This document shows, one piece after another, positions 1 to 11,166 of a DNA stretch of 53,705 bases. This stretch comes from Mucidula mucida (lineage: Eukaryota; Basidiomycota; Agaricomycetes; Agaricales; Physalacriaceae). Location of the stretch: contig JADNYV010000240.1 of the NCBI GenBank assembly GCA_015501055.1, positions 1 to 53,705 of the forward strand. Reading direction: 5' to 3'. Under the pieces are notes generated by a model. That model did no database searches. It was not told the origin of the DNA and worked only from the letters and a program-made list of their open reading frames with translations. Every line of letters begins with the position of its first letter. The stretch's first letter is position 1. Both the position numbers and the translations under genes were made by a program.

Positions 1-369
1 ATGAATCGCGCCGAAGCAGGCACCCTCGGGGGCCTCGACTTCCCGTTTATCGATGACGTTGAAGGCCAGCTCGTGGCTACTCCAGGCCGTCTACGGACGG
101 AGGTACGGAGCCAGCGCGGGATGGCCAAGACGCCAGACATAAGAAAAATAAATATCCTAAATCGCCGAATGATTACGAGTTACAAACGTACTCGTAATTT
201 ATTCGACTTAACCAGTCTTTGGAAAAAGACTGTACTCTCCAAACTAGACGAGGACGTTGTTCTTCAAGATACTAACGATATGCAAGTAGATTCCCCTCCG
301 GAATCGCCACACCCGAACCGGCCCCAGCCCGGCGACCTTGAATACGTCTATCTGAACCCCGTTTGGTGA
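1..369 (+). CDS. Unrecognised subtelomeric open frame
   Basis: A 122-codon open frame starts at the first base of the window, so its true start may lie further left. The product is hydrophilic and charged in its middle and ends in a proline-rich tail. I see no known domain, signal peptide or membrane segment. It sits just outside the telomere-repeat block, a place where gene fragments are common. No gene is visible between it and the repeat at 675. It may be a fragment or a chance frame. Confidence 0.18.
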   Translation: MNRAEAGTLGGLDFPFIDDVEGQLVATPGRLRTEVRSQRGMAKTPDIRKINILNRRMITSYKRTRNLFDLTSLWKKTVLSKLDEDVVLQDTNDMQVDSPPESPHPNRPQPGDLEYVYLNPVW

Positions 370-674
370 ACCCTGGTCAACAGAAATCTGCCCGGATGGA
401 GCGGGCCCCTTTGGGGCCCCGTCGAAGGTGGCCGGGTGCATTCGCCCGGTCTTAATCAAGTCTTGAGATGTAAAAATCCGAGTCCCACGCCGAGAGGCGC
501 AGGTATACTCGGTGTCTGGAGACGGCCTCCGATTTTCCGCCGCAAGCAGGTCATATGTTCCACGCATTCACTTAGTTACTAGTTCCCGAGCCCCTACGGT
601 AAGTACTCACACCCTTGTTCGTCTACGGACTTACTAACCACATTTTTCGGGGAATAACACCCCCTTAACCCTCA

Positions 675-1519
675 CCCTAACCCTAACCGTGAGTACAGCG
701 TTTATTTAACGTTGATATACTTAATAACTGACTCTGTCGCTTTGTTAGCCAACCCTAACCCTTAAACCCTAACCCGTCCTAACCCGGCGGTCCGGATCCG
801 GCCCGAAGTACCGGCCCGAGGTGCGCCACAGTTATCATATGTGATCTAATTCTTTTCACAGGCCGATGGCAGTTCCCCCACTGACCAATAGCATAATCGC
901 CTTCGGGCCCCAAGTATATCTAGACCGTATGGACCTCAAAACACATGTCGATGCCGAGTAGGATCTGAAGAGCTTAAAAGCGAAAGGATTCAGGTGTGTT
1001 ACAATTAACACCCCCCCTTATTCTACTTCGCCCCCACCCTTCTAGCGCGTTTTTTGTCACAGCCTCCCTAACCCTAACCGTGAGTACAGCGTTTATTTAA
1101 CGTTGATATACTTAATAACTGACTCTGTCGCTTTGTTAGCCAACCCTAACCCTCAAACCCTAACCCGTCCTAACCCGGCGGTCCGGATCCGGCCCGAAGT
1201 ACCGGCCCGAGGTGCGCCACAGTTATCATATGTGATCTAACTCTTTTCACAGGCCGATGGCAGTTCCCCACTGACCAATAGCATAATCGCCTTCGGGCCC
1301 CAAGTATATCTAGACCGTATGGACCTCAAAACACATGTCGATGCCGAGTAGGATCTGAAGAGCTTAAAAGCGAAAGGATTCAGGTGTGTTACAATTAACA
1401 CCCCCCCTTATTCTACTTCGCCCCCACTTTTCTAGCGCGTTTTTTGTCACACAGCCTCCCTAACCCTAACTTCTAGCGCGTTTTTTGTCACAGCCACCCT
1501 AACCCTAACCCTAACCCTT
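675..1519. repeat. Subtelomeric 391-bp tandem repeat with interstitial CCCTAA runs
   Basis: A unit beginning with two CCCTAA repeats at 675 recurs almost unchanged at 1066, a period of 391 bp. The second copy ends at about 1457. A short third partial copy (1471-1495) repeats only the T-rich segment that closes each unit, then runs into about four CCCTAA repeats (1496-1519). Each unit has further degenerate CCCTAA copies about 70-110 bp in. The C-rich strand reads left to right, which fits a chromosome end to the left. A short TTAGGG-oriented motif at 1629-1638 points the other way. The two full copies differ by only a few bases. Confidence 0.85.
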
Positions 1520-3187
1520 CGTTTTGCGTCCTAGCAACTGAAGTAGGGGTAATGTGAACCAGAAGTAAATACAGTCAGGCACTGGGCGGATCAACAGATC
1601 AGTATGCTGCTTGACGTAGCCCGGCGGGCTAGGGTTAGGCAGCACGATGCACCTCTGTGACGCGCCAGTGACAGCCGCATCTGGGCAAGCATGTGTGTGA
1701 TGTGATGTAGGTCATTTTGTATGCCGGAAGCAAGATCTGCTGCAGAAATAAGTCATTATTAGACTTGGAAGCAAGATCTGCTTCCCGGAAGTCGTTATTC
1801 ACTGTTTGGTTGGCCTCGGAAACAGGATCCCATTCCGCAATCAAGTCAAATAATATTCAAGAAGACAAAAACCCTTAGAGAATAGCAACACTAGATTTTA
1901 CACTGCTTTGATGGTCCGCCAAGCACATTTTTATTAACTTATAACTCTGCTACTTACCAGCCCCTTCCGAAGCCCTTTAGCTTTCCCACGATATTGATCT
2001 CACTCTCTAGCTCTCAGATTATAATTAAATTTCAAACTGATTTAAAATATCCTACCTTCCATAGCTTTCGAATAATGTGGCTTCCAAGAATTTCAACTTT
2101 GCCGTTCCATCGTAACCGCTTGACGTAGCAACATCCGGTCATCTCGGGCTCTGAACGGCGATCCGCAGGCTGAACAGGTTCTTCCATCTCGTCCAAGAGC
2201 GTTAGCAGCCAACGCGATCGAGAAGAAAGAGAGCGATGATCTGCGGTGTCAACCCGCTTCGTACTACTACTCCCAGGATCAGGAAACGGAGCGCTCTTTT
2301 TCCTATCGCCGCACAAACTTCGCACCTACAAGATCCGGAGACCACACCTTTCGGCCGAATCAACCACGTCCCAAACTTCCTTCCCTTGCCTCTCCAAACA
2401 CATTTCCTCCACCCGCAGCTCCAATCTCGCCGTCGTCGCTCCCCCATCTATCCATTTAATCCCACCAAAGCCCAAGCCATCTCCATCCGGACCGACGAAT
2501 CCCACTGCGCGAATTTTGCCGTACATTTCTCAAAGCACCGCTTACTCACCCCCGGAACTCGCATCTCCCATTTCCATTTGCTTACCTCTCCCCGTCCACG
2601 CTAGAGTTCTCCTGACCCCAGATCAGCTGCCCCGCCTCGCACCTCGCTACCCCAGATCACCTGCTGCTCATCGTGAATACCCCAGATCATGGGAGCTACG
2701 CGTCGCGCCACGTCTCTAATCACCGCGACCAGCATGAAAAGTTTTGACGGATATCTACATGACATTCCCACGTAATAGAACTCCGCGACATCGGATATCT
2801 GCAATCTTTCTCCTTAGTGTTGTCAAGGAGTCGCACGAACAATCACTCTCATTTGTCGCCAAGTCGCGCTTTGAATTCAACTTGTTCCTATTCGTATTGC
2901 TATTCTTCGCTGGGTAACGTACGTAGCATGAAGGGTAAAAATATACGGTGGGTCATCGTAAGCGGTCAGTATCACTGTGGCGGCTAAAGCAGAGAGAACG
3001 GCAGAGGCAGTAGTAAAAGTACACATCGAAAAACCAAGAAAGCAAGACGGAAATATAGTACACAGTCGGCTGCATCGTGAAAAGTGGGCCCATAGACTAT
3101 TGAATTTGAGAACATAGCATCATCCTAAACACGGTCAAACGCAGCCCGTAAGAAACATAGCCAAAGTACTCACAGACAACCCGCAAA
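1520..3187. other. No recognisable gene; subtelomere-proximal spacer
   Basis: Overlapping short frames occur on both strands around 2030-2720, the longest 157 codons on the plus strand. None shows a known domain, and the frames are open on both strands at once, which suggests base composition rather than selection. I see no tRNA and no clear transposon ends. Confidence 0.5.
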
Positions 3188-4469
3188 CTACTCGCCATCG
3201 ACGTCCATTTCGGCACCTCTCACCCGTCGCCGACCTCGCCGTCCTTGATCATCGTCATCCTCTCTTTTCACCGGCTCTTCCTCCTCCTGCACGTCACCCA
3301 ACGGACTCCCTGAGAACGCACTTTCCCCGCTTCCGTGCCCATGCGAAGATGTGAAGCTCGTATCGAAGCCATTGGAGCTGGAGTATGACGGTGGTACAGG
3401 CTCTCCACGAATGCCGCGCAATTCGTTCTCGAGCTCGCGGTTGCGAGCGCCCTGTGCAGTAACGAGTTGTTGAAGGAATCTAGCCAGACTGATAAGGAAT
3501 GTGTACGGACGAGAACGAGAATACCCACCGAATGTATTCGACGCTCTTCGTCAGGATCATGCCCTTGTTGGCTTTAATGACGCCCGCCGCGTTGTTATTA
3601 CTGCCAGGGACAACGTCCGCGACCCCACCGGGCGGCGGACTCTCGTCTTTGAGCAGACCACCCCAGAGCTCGTCTGGAGCAGGAGGACTCGCAGCGTTGG
3701 CGGATGACGATCCATTCGGGGTCGCACCTTCAAGCAAACACTCTGGGATGAGCGTCGCCAGTTCGGTGATCTTTTCGTTGATATTGTCTCTCCGCCGTCT
3801 CTCGACAGCGTTGTGACTCTCGCGTCGGCGGCGGCGTTTCTCGTTGGCAAGTAGACTCTGCTTGTCCTGCGCGTTCTGTGCGGCGCCAGGACCAACGGTG
3901 GATGAAAAGTTGGGGAATGACGCGGAGACCATGTTGGAAACACCATCATCCTGACCGTAATGATTGTAGGGCAGACTATGGGGATTACCGAGAGAGTCAG
4001 GCGTCGGAGGAATGTACCAGCCCGTGCTAAGAGCAGAGTTGGGTGGAGGACTAGCGGCTTGGGGGCGTGTAGGGATCATGATATGTGCAGGATTGGGACG
4101 ACCACCAGGCGGCGGTGATGTCGATGAGATGGAATTAGTGCGTCTGTTTCTGCCATGGCTGCTACGAGTCGGACCGGGGCCAATGCTGGGTGGACGGCTC
4201 CTGCTCCGGCTTCTGCTCATGCCATTGTCGGGGTGATGAGAGTCATAAGATGCTAGAGGCGGAATTGTCGAGTTGAAATGCGGAGAGAAATGGTAGGGCG
4301 GGGCCGTGTAAGGAGGAGCACTGATGTCGAATATATTGTGGGGGTTGGGCGTCGTCGCCGAGGCAGCCTTGTGCTGTGTCGTTGAACGTTCCGAGCTGAC
4401 GAGCCCAACGAGGTCATCGTCTGCAAAGTCCATCTGCGCGACGTTATACGATGGGAAGAAGGAGGACAT
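3188..4469 (-). CDS. bHLH-leucine zipper transcription factor
   Basis: A likely nuclear DNA-binding regulator. Two exons (4469-3529 and 3479-3188) are joined across a 49-bp GT-AG intron that splits the Arg codon at the end of helix 2, giving 410 residues. The first about 210 residues are low complexity (Ser, Pro, Asn, an Arg-Ser run). The basic region (about 210-229) contains ESHNAVERRRRDNINEK, with the His, Glu and Arg spacing of E-box-binding group B bHLH proteins. Helix 1 is about 230-246 and helix 2 about 300-320, continuing after the intron into a heptad-like Leu segment (FLQQLV then ELENEL). The loop between the helices is unusually long, about 53 residues. The C-terminus is acidic, then basic. 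No other gene adjoins it. Confidence 0.85.
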
Positions 4470-4490
4470 CGTCGTCGTCGTCGTCGTCGT
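4470..4490. repeat. CGT/ACG microsatellite in the bHLH leader
   Basis: Seven CGT units directly abut the start codon of the leftward bHLH gene, so they lie in its 5' untranslated region. Length variation here could alter initiation context. Confidence 0.9.
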
Positions 4491-7400
4491 GGTACAAAAT
4501 TAAGAGGGCAAGGCTCCCCCCAGCTTCGCCATCAGGGTCTGTTGTTTGGTCGACGATTGGTAAGCGATCGATCGATCCCTTCAAACTCCGCCTCCCCCGC
4601 GTGTGGGGAAAAAGGCAATCGGAGCCGGGGCTAGGGGAAATTTCCAACTTCGGCCGATCCATTAACCGGCAGCCGTTAGCGAGACAAGCGCCTCTTGTCC
4701 TCGCCTCGTCCCACAGGAGGAGATCAGCGAGCCTCCGCAGTCGCGAATTCTCCTACTCCCGATTCACGTCCCATTCGGAGCAGTGTCCGAACATCCAGCC
4801 CATGAGAACGTAAACGTACGCCAGGCATGTAATCGAATCAGAATCCACTGCAGCAATATCAGAACAAATGCTGCCGACGACGGAACGAATCTCCCGCGTC
4901 CAGAGAATAGACGCACCTTACTGGTTCACGCCTCGATACCCAGCGCTATCTGCTCATCAGTGACGCATTGCACGTTACGACATGTCGGCATTCGCGACGA
5001 CGCCACCGTTCTCAGCCGCGTCCCCATTTCTAGGCTCTTCAAGATTCCCCACCCAAACACCCTCATATCAGATCACATCACACATGCGGCCTGGTCGGAA
5101 ACGGTGTCTATGACTTGTCAGCGTTCATCTTCAAGGGAGGTAATGAACCGATCGGAACTCGAAACCTAAACCAATCGGATGCTGAAAGAGTTGCGAATGG
5201 AAAGGAAGGACAGAAAGATGCGGCACAGGGTACCCCGCCACGGGGAATCAAAGTTAGCCTTTTCGTATACAGATGGCCAGCGCGGATTCCCCGTAAATCG
5301 TTATCATTCCCAGATGGTGGATGTGGGCGGAGCCGTGAAATAACACGCGCTCACACGCTGGGTGGTATGGTGCGTCCAATAGTTGGCGTTTGGTAGCCAG
5401 GAACTGGTAGTGAGACAGATGGAGTTGATGCCTTCGGAATGGGCAGTGGAGTGCGAACTTGAAGTATTGTGTTCCTCGAAGAATAAACGTTAACGTTCCT
5501 AGTAATAGAAACCGCTCTGCGGAGCGGGCCACCGCTACTCGAGTACGAACTCAATGCATCAATACGAACAGCAAAGTCGATAGACGCAGCCTTCGAAATA
5601 TCCAGCACGGGTGGACTGGCGCATCTGAAGGTGAATATCTCTAGATGACCACAGGCCCAGTCAATCAGAATTCGCCCTCCACAGAAAATAGCACATCACT
5701 TACTCATCTAACCACGAAAAAATCTACGCATCCGCCGAATATATCCCTTCCACTCATCGATAACGCCGTCCTCTCCCCAACAGAATAGTAGCACGCCTGC
5801 CCACAGCATCCCACGTCAACCCCGCATCTCGGCATACCCAAAACGATAATCATACCGCGTTGAGACTCCAATACATTCTTCAGCGGGAAAACATCGGTGC
5901 TGCAACAAACCACTTCAGCAAATATCGACGATGAATCAATGGCAAAAGTATCTCACCGTGGTCAGCGCTATTACTGGCAAGAACGGATATTCGTCGGTGT
6001 CCAGAGGGGCCCGGTCGGCCCTTGAGGCGCACCGCAAAACTCTATAACTCATCCGTCCGAGACATCCAGGAGAACGCGCATAGGAGATGCGGGGTAATAC
6101 ATCCGGCACTACACTGAGGAGCGCAGTATGAATACTCCATGCCCTTGGAGGGGGATACCTTTCGGAGGATATCGCAGCGGACCGGGTTTACAGACTCGAT
6201 GTTGCACGAATCTATCAGGCCAGTAAGAGAAACGAGGCCTTAGAAACAGAAAAAAAAAATAAGCGGTTACAAAACACGCACCCACAACCTGTCCCATGAC
6301 GGTAGTGCAATATAATCCATCGATCTTAGACAATTCGCACCAGGAACACGGAGAGGGCATTCACTACCATCGGTCCCTCTTTCCCTGCAAATCACGACGA
6401 TAATGAATATCGCCGGCTGGTGGCGAAGTATGAATGACGGGGCCTGGATAGCAACTCACTTGCCCTGATATACCGTAGCGACGCCACCATCACCATCTCG
6501 GCATAGATGAACGCGCGTCTAAACCAGAAGGAGATTAAGTCGATACCGCCGTCTATGTGTCGTGTATGACTGCCGGTCATAAGAGCGCAGGCATGCCTAA
6601 GTGCGCCACAATGTCTAGATAACAGGTTACATGAACTCACGAAAATTGGGATAGATTAATGACATCACCACGGCAGCAGAAGCTCAGTGAGCACGCTCTC
6701 GGGCGTAGTGTCGAACTCACGAGACATTCAGAGCCTTTTCATTTCGGAGACGCTTTAGAGATGTAGAATTAGCGCGCAGCACTTCATATCGCGTGAGCGT
6801 CGAAGCGAATAACGGGCCAAGGACCTGCCCAACGATAAGCCAGCACTCGTGAATAAATACCAGAGGCAACCATCCTGCGGCCTAAACGACCAACGTAGCC
6901 ACTCATCGATGGCATCCGCCACCCCGCGATAAGAACGATATACACTGAAAAGACGACGATGCACCTGAAAACGGATGTCAGACACGGATGGCGTAAGAGA
7001 TAAGGCGACTCGCGTCTTGTCTGTTGATGTTTTATACGAATCGCCCACAATCACCGCGTATCGCTGCCCACAATCAATGCGCCTCCCATGACTAGCGTAT
7101 ATGATCATCCCATCGGGATGTCCCGGGTCATAAGGCGGCGTTACGAGACGCCCCCAACCCGAGTCAGAGCGCGGCTCTGATTCGGCGGATAGTAGACGAA
7201 AAATCTTGCTGCTGTGCGAGGAGGAAAAGCGAAGACGCAGCCACTCGTGTTGGTGGTCATGACGGTGCTGTTATAAGGAAGCGTCGAGACAAATGATGAG
7301 CCTGGAAGCCCGCCTTTATACACGGCACGCGACGAGTCATGTCGATCAGTCAGGCGCGCACCCCGTGATTCTCATACACGGCGTCTTGGAACGCTTCTTG

Positions 7401-9622
7401 CAACCCAGAACATGTCAGAACGAATACACAGCGAGACTCACCCATATCCGAGGAGAAGATAGAGTGCGAATTGACTGGAAATGAGGCAGTACAAACCGAA
7501 AACTCTTCAAGACATCTTTTACCCGATCCTTATATCCTCCACACGCGATCAACGATCTGGTCATCGGGCCCGTCATGTTATAGTCGGAGAAAACGCTCTC
7601 AAAGTGTCGCTGTGGGGCCACGGTGGTCTTGGGACGCTCATCGGACTATCTCGCGCTTCCCGACACGAAATAGACTCGTCTTCCTGCGTGGTCCAGCAAT
7701 TAAGCTCGGCGAAAGTAGCTCGGAATTTCCAAGCAACGCTGAACCTAGACGCGTTCGATGTAAGGATTGCGTTAGCGATTGTGGAGTCACGGCTAAATCC
7801 TCGCAGAAATGTGTGGTTAGTTTTTAGAATATGGCACGAGGCGCAGCGCGAGATGTCGAAGAAAGGCGTCAATGATACCACAAGAGAGTACAGACCAAAG
7901 AGACCACGCGTTTCGGAACGAGTAAGGCGCTTCCAGAGGGTACATACCGGTGCTTCAGCCAGCACTTGTCCAGATAAGCGTCGTTCAGTGTTGAATTCTG
8001 GGAGACGCGGCACTCCGCATCCAGTACAAAGCTTCCGAGACTTCGCATACATTGATCCTTTGCGGTCATGTTGCGACTGCCATGCAAACAAGAAGGGGGC
8101 AGGTGTGCTAACGCCATGGCGAGTGTAGTCGACATATGATCGGTAGGCAAGGCTAAGAGTCGGGATGGCCTACTGAACTTCCGAAGATTGACAACCAGAG
8201 ACAGTGCACGAGATCCAGTCATTGCTCACACGATATGAAGACCTGGACGGATATATAATCTAAAGTGATTGCACATAAAAAAGAATACTGGGAGCCTGTG
8301 GTTGGCCTCGATCTCGTCAGTCCAGTGATGGTCCGAGACCATTAGCAGCTGACGGCGAATGCAACAGCATTAGAGAGGAGACGGTGTGCGTCGCCTCCGA
8401 TAGGACTGCTCGTATACGGGTCAGCGTTATCCAAAATCAGAAAAATCGTAAGCTACCCACCTATGGAAGCCTAAAGATGAATTGCACTCAACAACGCCAG
8501 ACACGATGTCCTGACAGCACCTGAAAATTTGACATCGCGGTTGAAGGCAAAAAGCTATCGTTACATAATCGACCGAATTCCATTTGGTGCGCTCATCATC
8601 TATGCAGTTCTCTTCAGCACACCCGCAGATCATGCTGCCCCCGCAAAGGCTCACGGAGAATGGGAGAGGACTGTCGTCACTGTAAAAACGTCTCTACCAG
8701 GACAAGAATCGTTGGTGTGGGAGGCCAATCCACTTGTGTACAATTCTTGTTTCTAGTGGAAGCCATTCAATGGATGATCTCGAAAGCACTCGACAGGAGA
8801 TGAGGTATTGTCAACCACTTCGAAGGAGGATGGAGAAGCGAACAATTGTTTCAGCTACTCAACGTTGTTCGTCGGCGCAAGCGGGGAATACGTCAACGAT
8901 TGGAGGAAGCAAATCAGCCGCATCACGCTTAGACGGCTCGTGCTGCAGCCACAGAGAAAGCAGAAGGAGATGAGAATCAGCGTCCGTAAGAGCCATGCCG
9001 CCGGGTGTGTTCGACGAGAACGATTAACGGGATTTGGCTGAGCGAGAAACCCAGTATTTTCAACTTTGATACGTACACAAATATAATCAATGCTGGCATG
9101 TGGTATAGGGAAGAAGTTACCTTCATTGACAGGGAGCCTGAGCCGGGCACAGATTACAATTTTAATACAAAGTAGAGAACAATGCACATTCGCCTCTCCT
9201 AGGGTCTAGTAGCGCGACATGGCACGAGGTGCGCCTCAGTCCAAGAGTAAACGGCCTACTCAAGATACTGAGATGAAAATGTCCAGAATGGGATGGCGCG
9301 AAGCATGAAGAGTGGGAGCGCCAGAACTTCGGCATCAATGTTCGCACGATTCAACACACGGACCATCATACCTTGCTCGTCACTGGCATACAAAGGCAGC
9401 TTGTATGCTCTGTGCAACGGAACAACGGATAAACGGATACTTCTATCTCATGACGATGGGCCTGCAGAAAACTCTTCTTTCTGTTTTGCAGAGCCCTGTT
9501 TCTATCGCGATTGTTTGTGGGGTTCCATCGCGTTTGTGTTCATCTGTGTACTACATAACCTGGGCTTATTCTTGTCTATAGGTCCTCATATCGCTAATAT
9601 TTGACCTAGCCCAGAGCCGCTT
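4491..9622. other. About 5 kb with no assignable gene; leftward donor-like sites
   Basis: Only short frames occur. On the minus strand a series of GTGAGT/GTAAGT-like donor sites appears (near 5697, 5955, 6460, 6637, 6717, 7437 and 7944). They sit beside short open segments such as 5351-5608, 7141-7323 and 7573-8222, which could be exons of an intron-rich or decaying leftward gene. A TATAAA-like motif reads leftward near 7313-7320. The largest plus-strand frame (7481-8128, 215 codons) overlaps a 172-codon minus frame, and neither resembles a known family. No function is proposed. Confidence 0.4.
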
Positions 9623-10141
9623 ATGACGTCCATCAACATTGCCACTGGCGTCCATCCGCCACCTGATTCCAAAGAGAACTGGCGCCCCAAGTACATATTG
9701 TGTCCCCCTTTCACCCACGGTAGTCCAGAACTAAATTCGCTCGTTTCACTACTAGAAGAGAGGGGATTCCAGAAGCACACAACCTACTCGTGTCTTCGAT
9801 GGCATGTCCCACGAACCTCCTCAAGCGCCAAAAAAGCCAGAGCCGGGAAAGTAAGGGCGCGTTCCACTGTTTCCTTTCTTTACTCACTTGCCGATAGAAC
9901 TCTAAGTAGTATAGTAAAGAAAGACCCGACAAAGCGCAGGGGACCGTAAGTGATGATGTCCCAACGCCGCGCTGGCTAGTAATGACGTCTGTACAGGAAG
10001 AAGCTCAAGCCGGACGCCGAACTGACAGCTGAGGACCACAGAAAGCGCACGGGGACGTGCGAAAAACAATTCATGTGCCCGCTGTTGAAACCACCCAAAC
10101 ATAAAGCCAAGAAGAAGCAGAAGAATGCTATTCGAGCGTAG
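9623..10141 (+). CDS. Small lysine-rich hypothetical protein, two exons
   Basis: A 155-residue product results from joining 9623-9945 and 9997-10141 across a 51-bp intron with a GTAAGT donor and TACAG acceptor; the join keeps frame and ends at TAG. The C-terminal third is very basic (KKLKP near its start, then KHKAKKKQKN), resembling a nuclear or nucleolar localisation signal. I do not recognise the family. A second GTAAGG...GATAG pair at 9851-9897 could be another intron, but using it brings an early stop. Confidence 0.4.
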
Positions 10142-10574
10142 AGGAATATTTCGGTTGTAATGCGCACCACGTCGTAACCGCCCGGACATTTTTACGGACG
10201 AATGTCCTTCGTAGCGATCTGATGTATTAGACCTTCAATCATACCGTATACACGAAATCTCAGACAGTTGTTTTTTAGTAGTCGACCAACGACCCAGAAG
10301 TCAGTAAAGCGCCATCCAGCCTCCTGCATGTAAAAAAGTCTTACAGCTGTGGCCTCCACAGTCTACTTTACCCCGTAGTACAAGAAGCAACGAATCCGAG
10401 GGCATCGTGTCAATGGGAGGGTGGAGTAAACGAACATGAAAAACAAGCCGCCAAGCACAAGCACGTCGTATGCGACCATGAAAAGGTATCTAGAGCAGCA
10501 CCGAGACCCGTTGGAATATATGCTGGGTTTTCCATGCTCACGATCTAAAGAATTGTTATCCACCCACGCGTGAC

Positions 10575-10903
10575 TCATAAAATGAAGACACACCCCGATA
10601 AACTCTCTCCAGGTGAAGGACCGCCTCCCATCGCAGAGCCGACCATCCTCGGACCAGGCGTCGGCTGCACATGAATCTGTCCGCCATCGTCCCGAGTGTA
10701 CATTTTAGACTTGAACTGCCGATCCACAATTTCCTCCCGGGGATCGCGCTTGCTCTTCCGCGCTGGACCTGTACCGTCCACACCCGGATCGCCAGCGAGA
10801 TGGCAGCAGCCTGGAAATATCAGGCTCTGGGGCGACCGTGGTTGGAGAGGCTCTCACAGCAGCAAGAGAGAATGTAAGCGACGCCCATACTGATGTCTCC
10901 CAT
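10575..10903 (-). CDS. Cys-cluster, MG-start small protein (paralogue of 20801-21095)
   Basis: A 93-residue protein from exons 10903-10858 and 10810-10575, with a 47-bp phase-1 GT-AG intron inside the cysteine run. It begins Met-Gly and has a short hydrophobic stretch, then five consecutive Cys (about residues 14-18). This pattern suits N-myristoylation plus palmitoylation, so a membrane-tethered peripheral protein is inferred. A conserved block follows, containing KRDPREEIVDRQF and YTRDDGGQIHVQPTPG. The same block and the same intron position occur in the gene at 20801-21095; the 35-residue core is about 74 percent identical by eye. An alternative Met at 10888 also begins Met-Gly. Function unknown. 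Confidence 0.7.
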
Positions 10904-11166
10904 GATGGCGTAAGAGAGGATCAGCGATCGCTTCTTTGAGCGCGCTTTGATGCCACCGCCGATAATGCGGACGTAAGTGAGCAACGAATATAAGCTCGAC
11001 TATACAATACTTGCTTCAAGTTTGGCTCAGAGGGCTCTTTCATGCGGCTCGGCACTTCCTAGAATGACAATGGTAATAATGCGCTGCAAAGGGTATGCAT
11101 ACGCTCGACCAGGAAAAAATATGACGATGTAAGTAAGATAAGTACACTATACAGGAGAACGGACTA
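10904..11166. other. Intergenic spacer between two leftward genes
   Basis: This stretch separates the start of the Cys-cluster gene from the stop of the MYND gene. No open frame or repeat stands out. Confidence 0.5.

Noticed and set aside
7481..8128. The 215-codon plus frame as a gene
   Set aside because: It overlaps a long minus frame, has no domain, and its composition is uneven.
9851..9897. A second intron inside the small lysine-rich gene
   Set aside because: Splicing it brings TAG within four codons, whereas reading through keeps a frame that joins the basic C-terminus.
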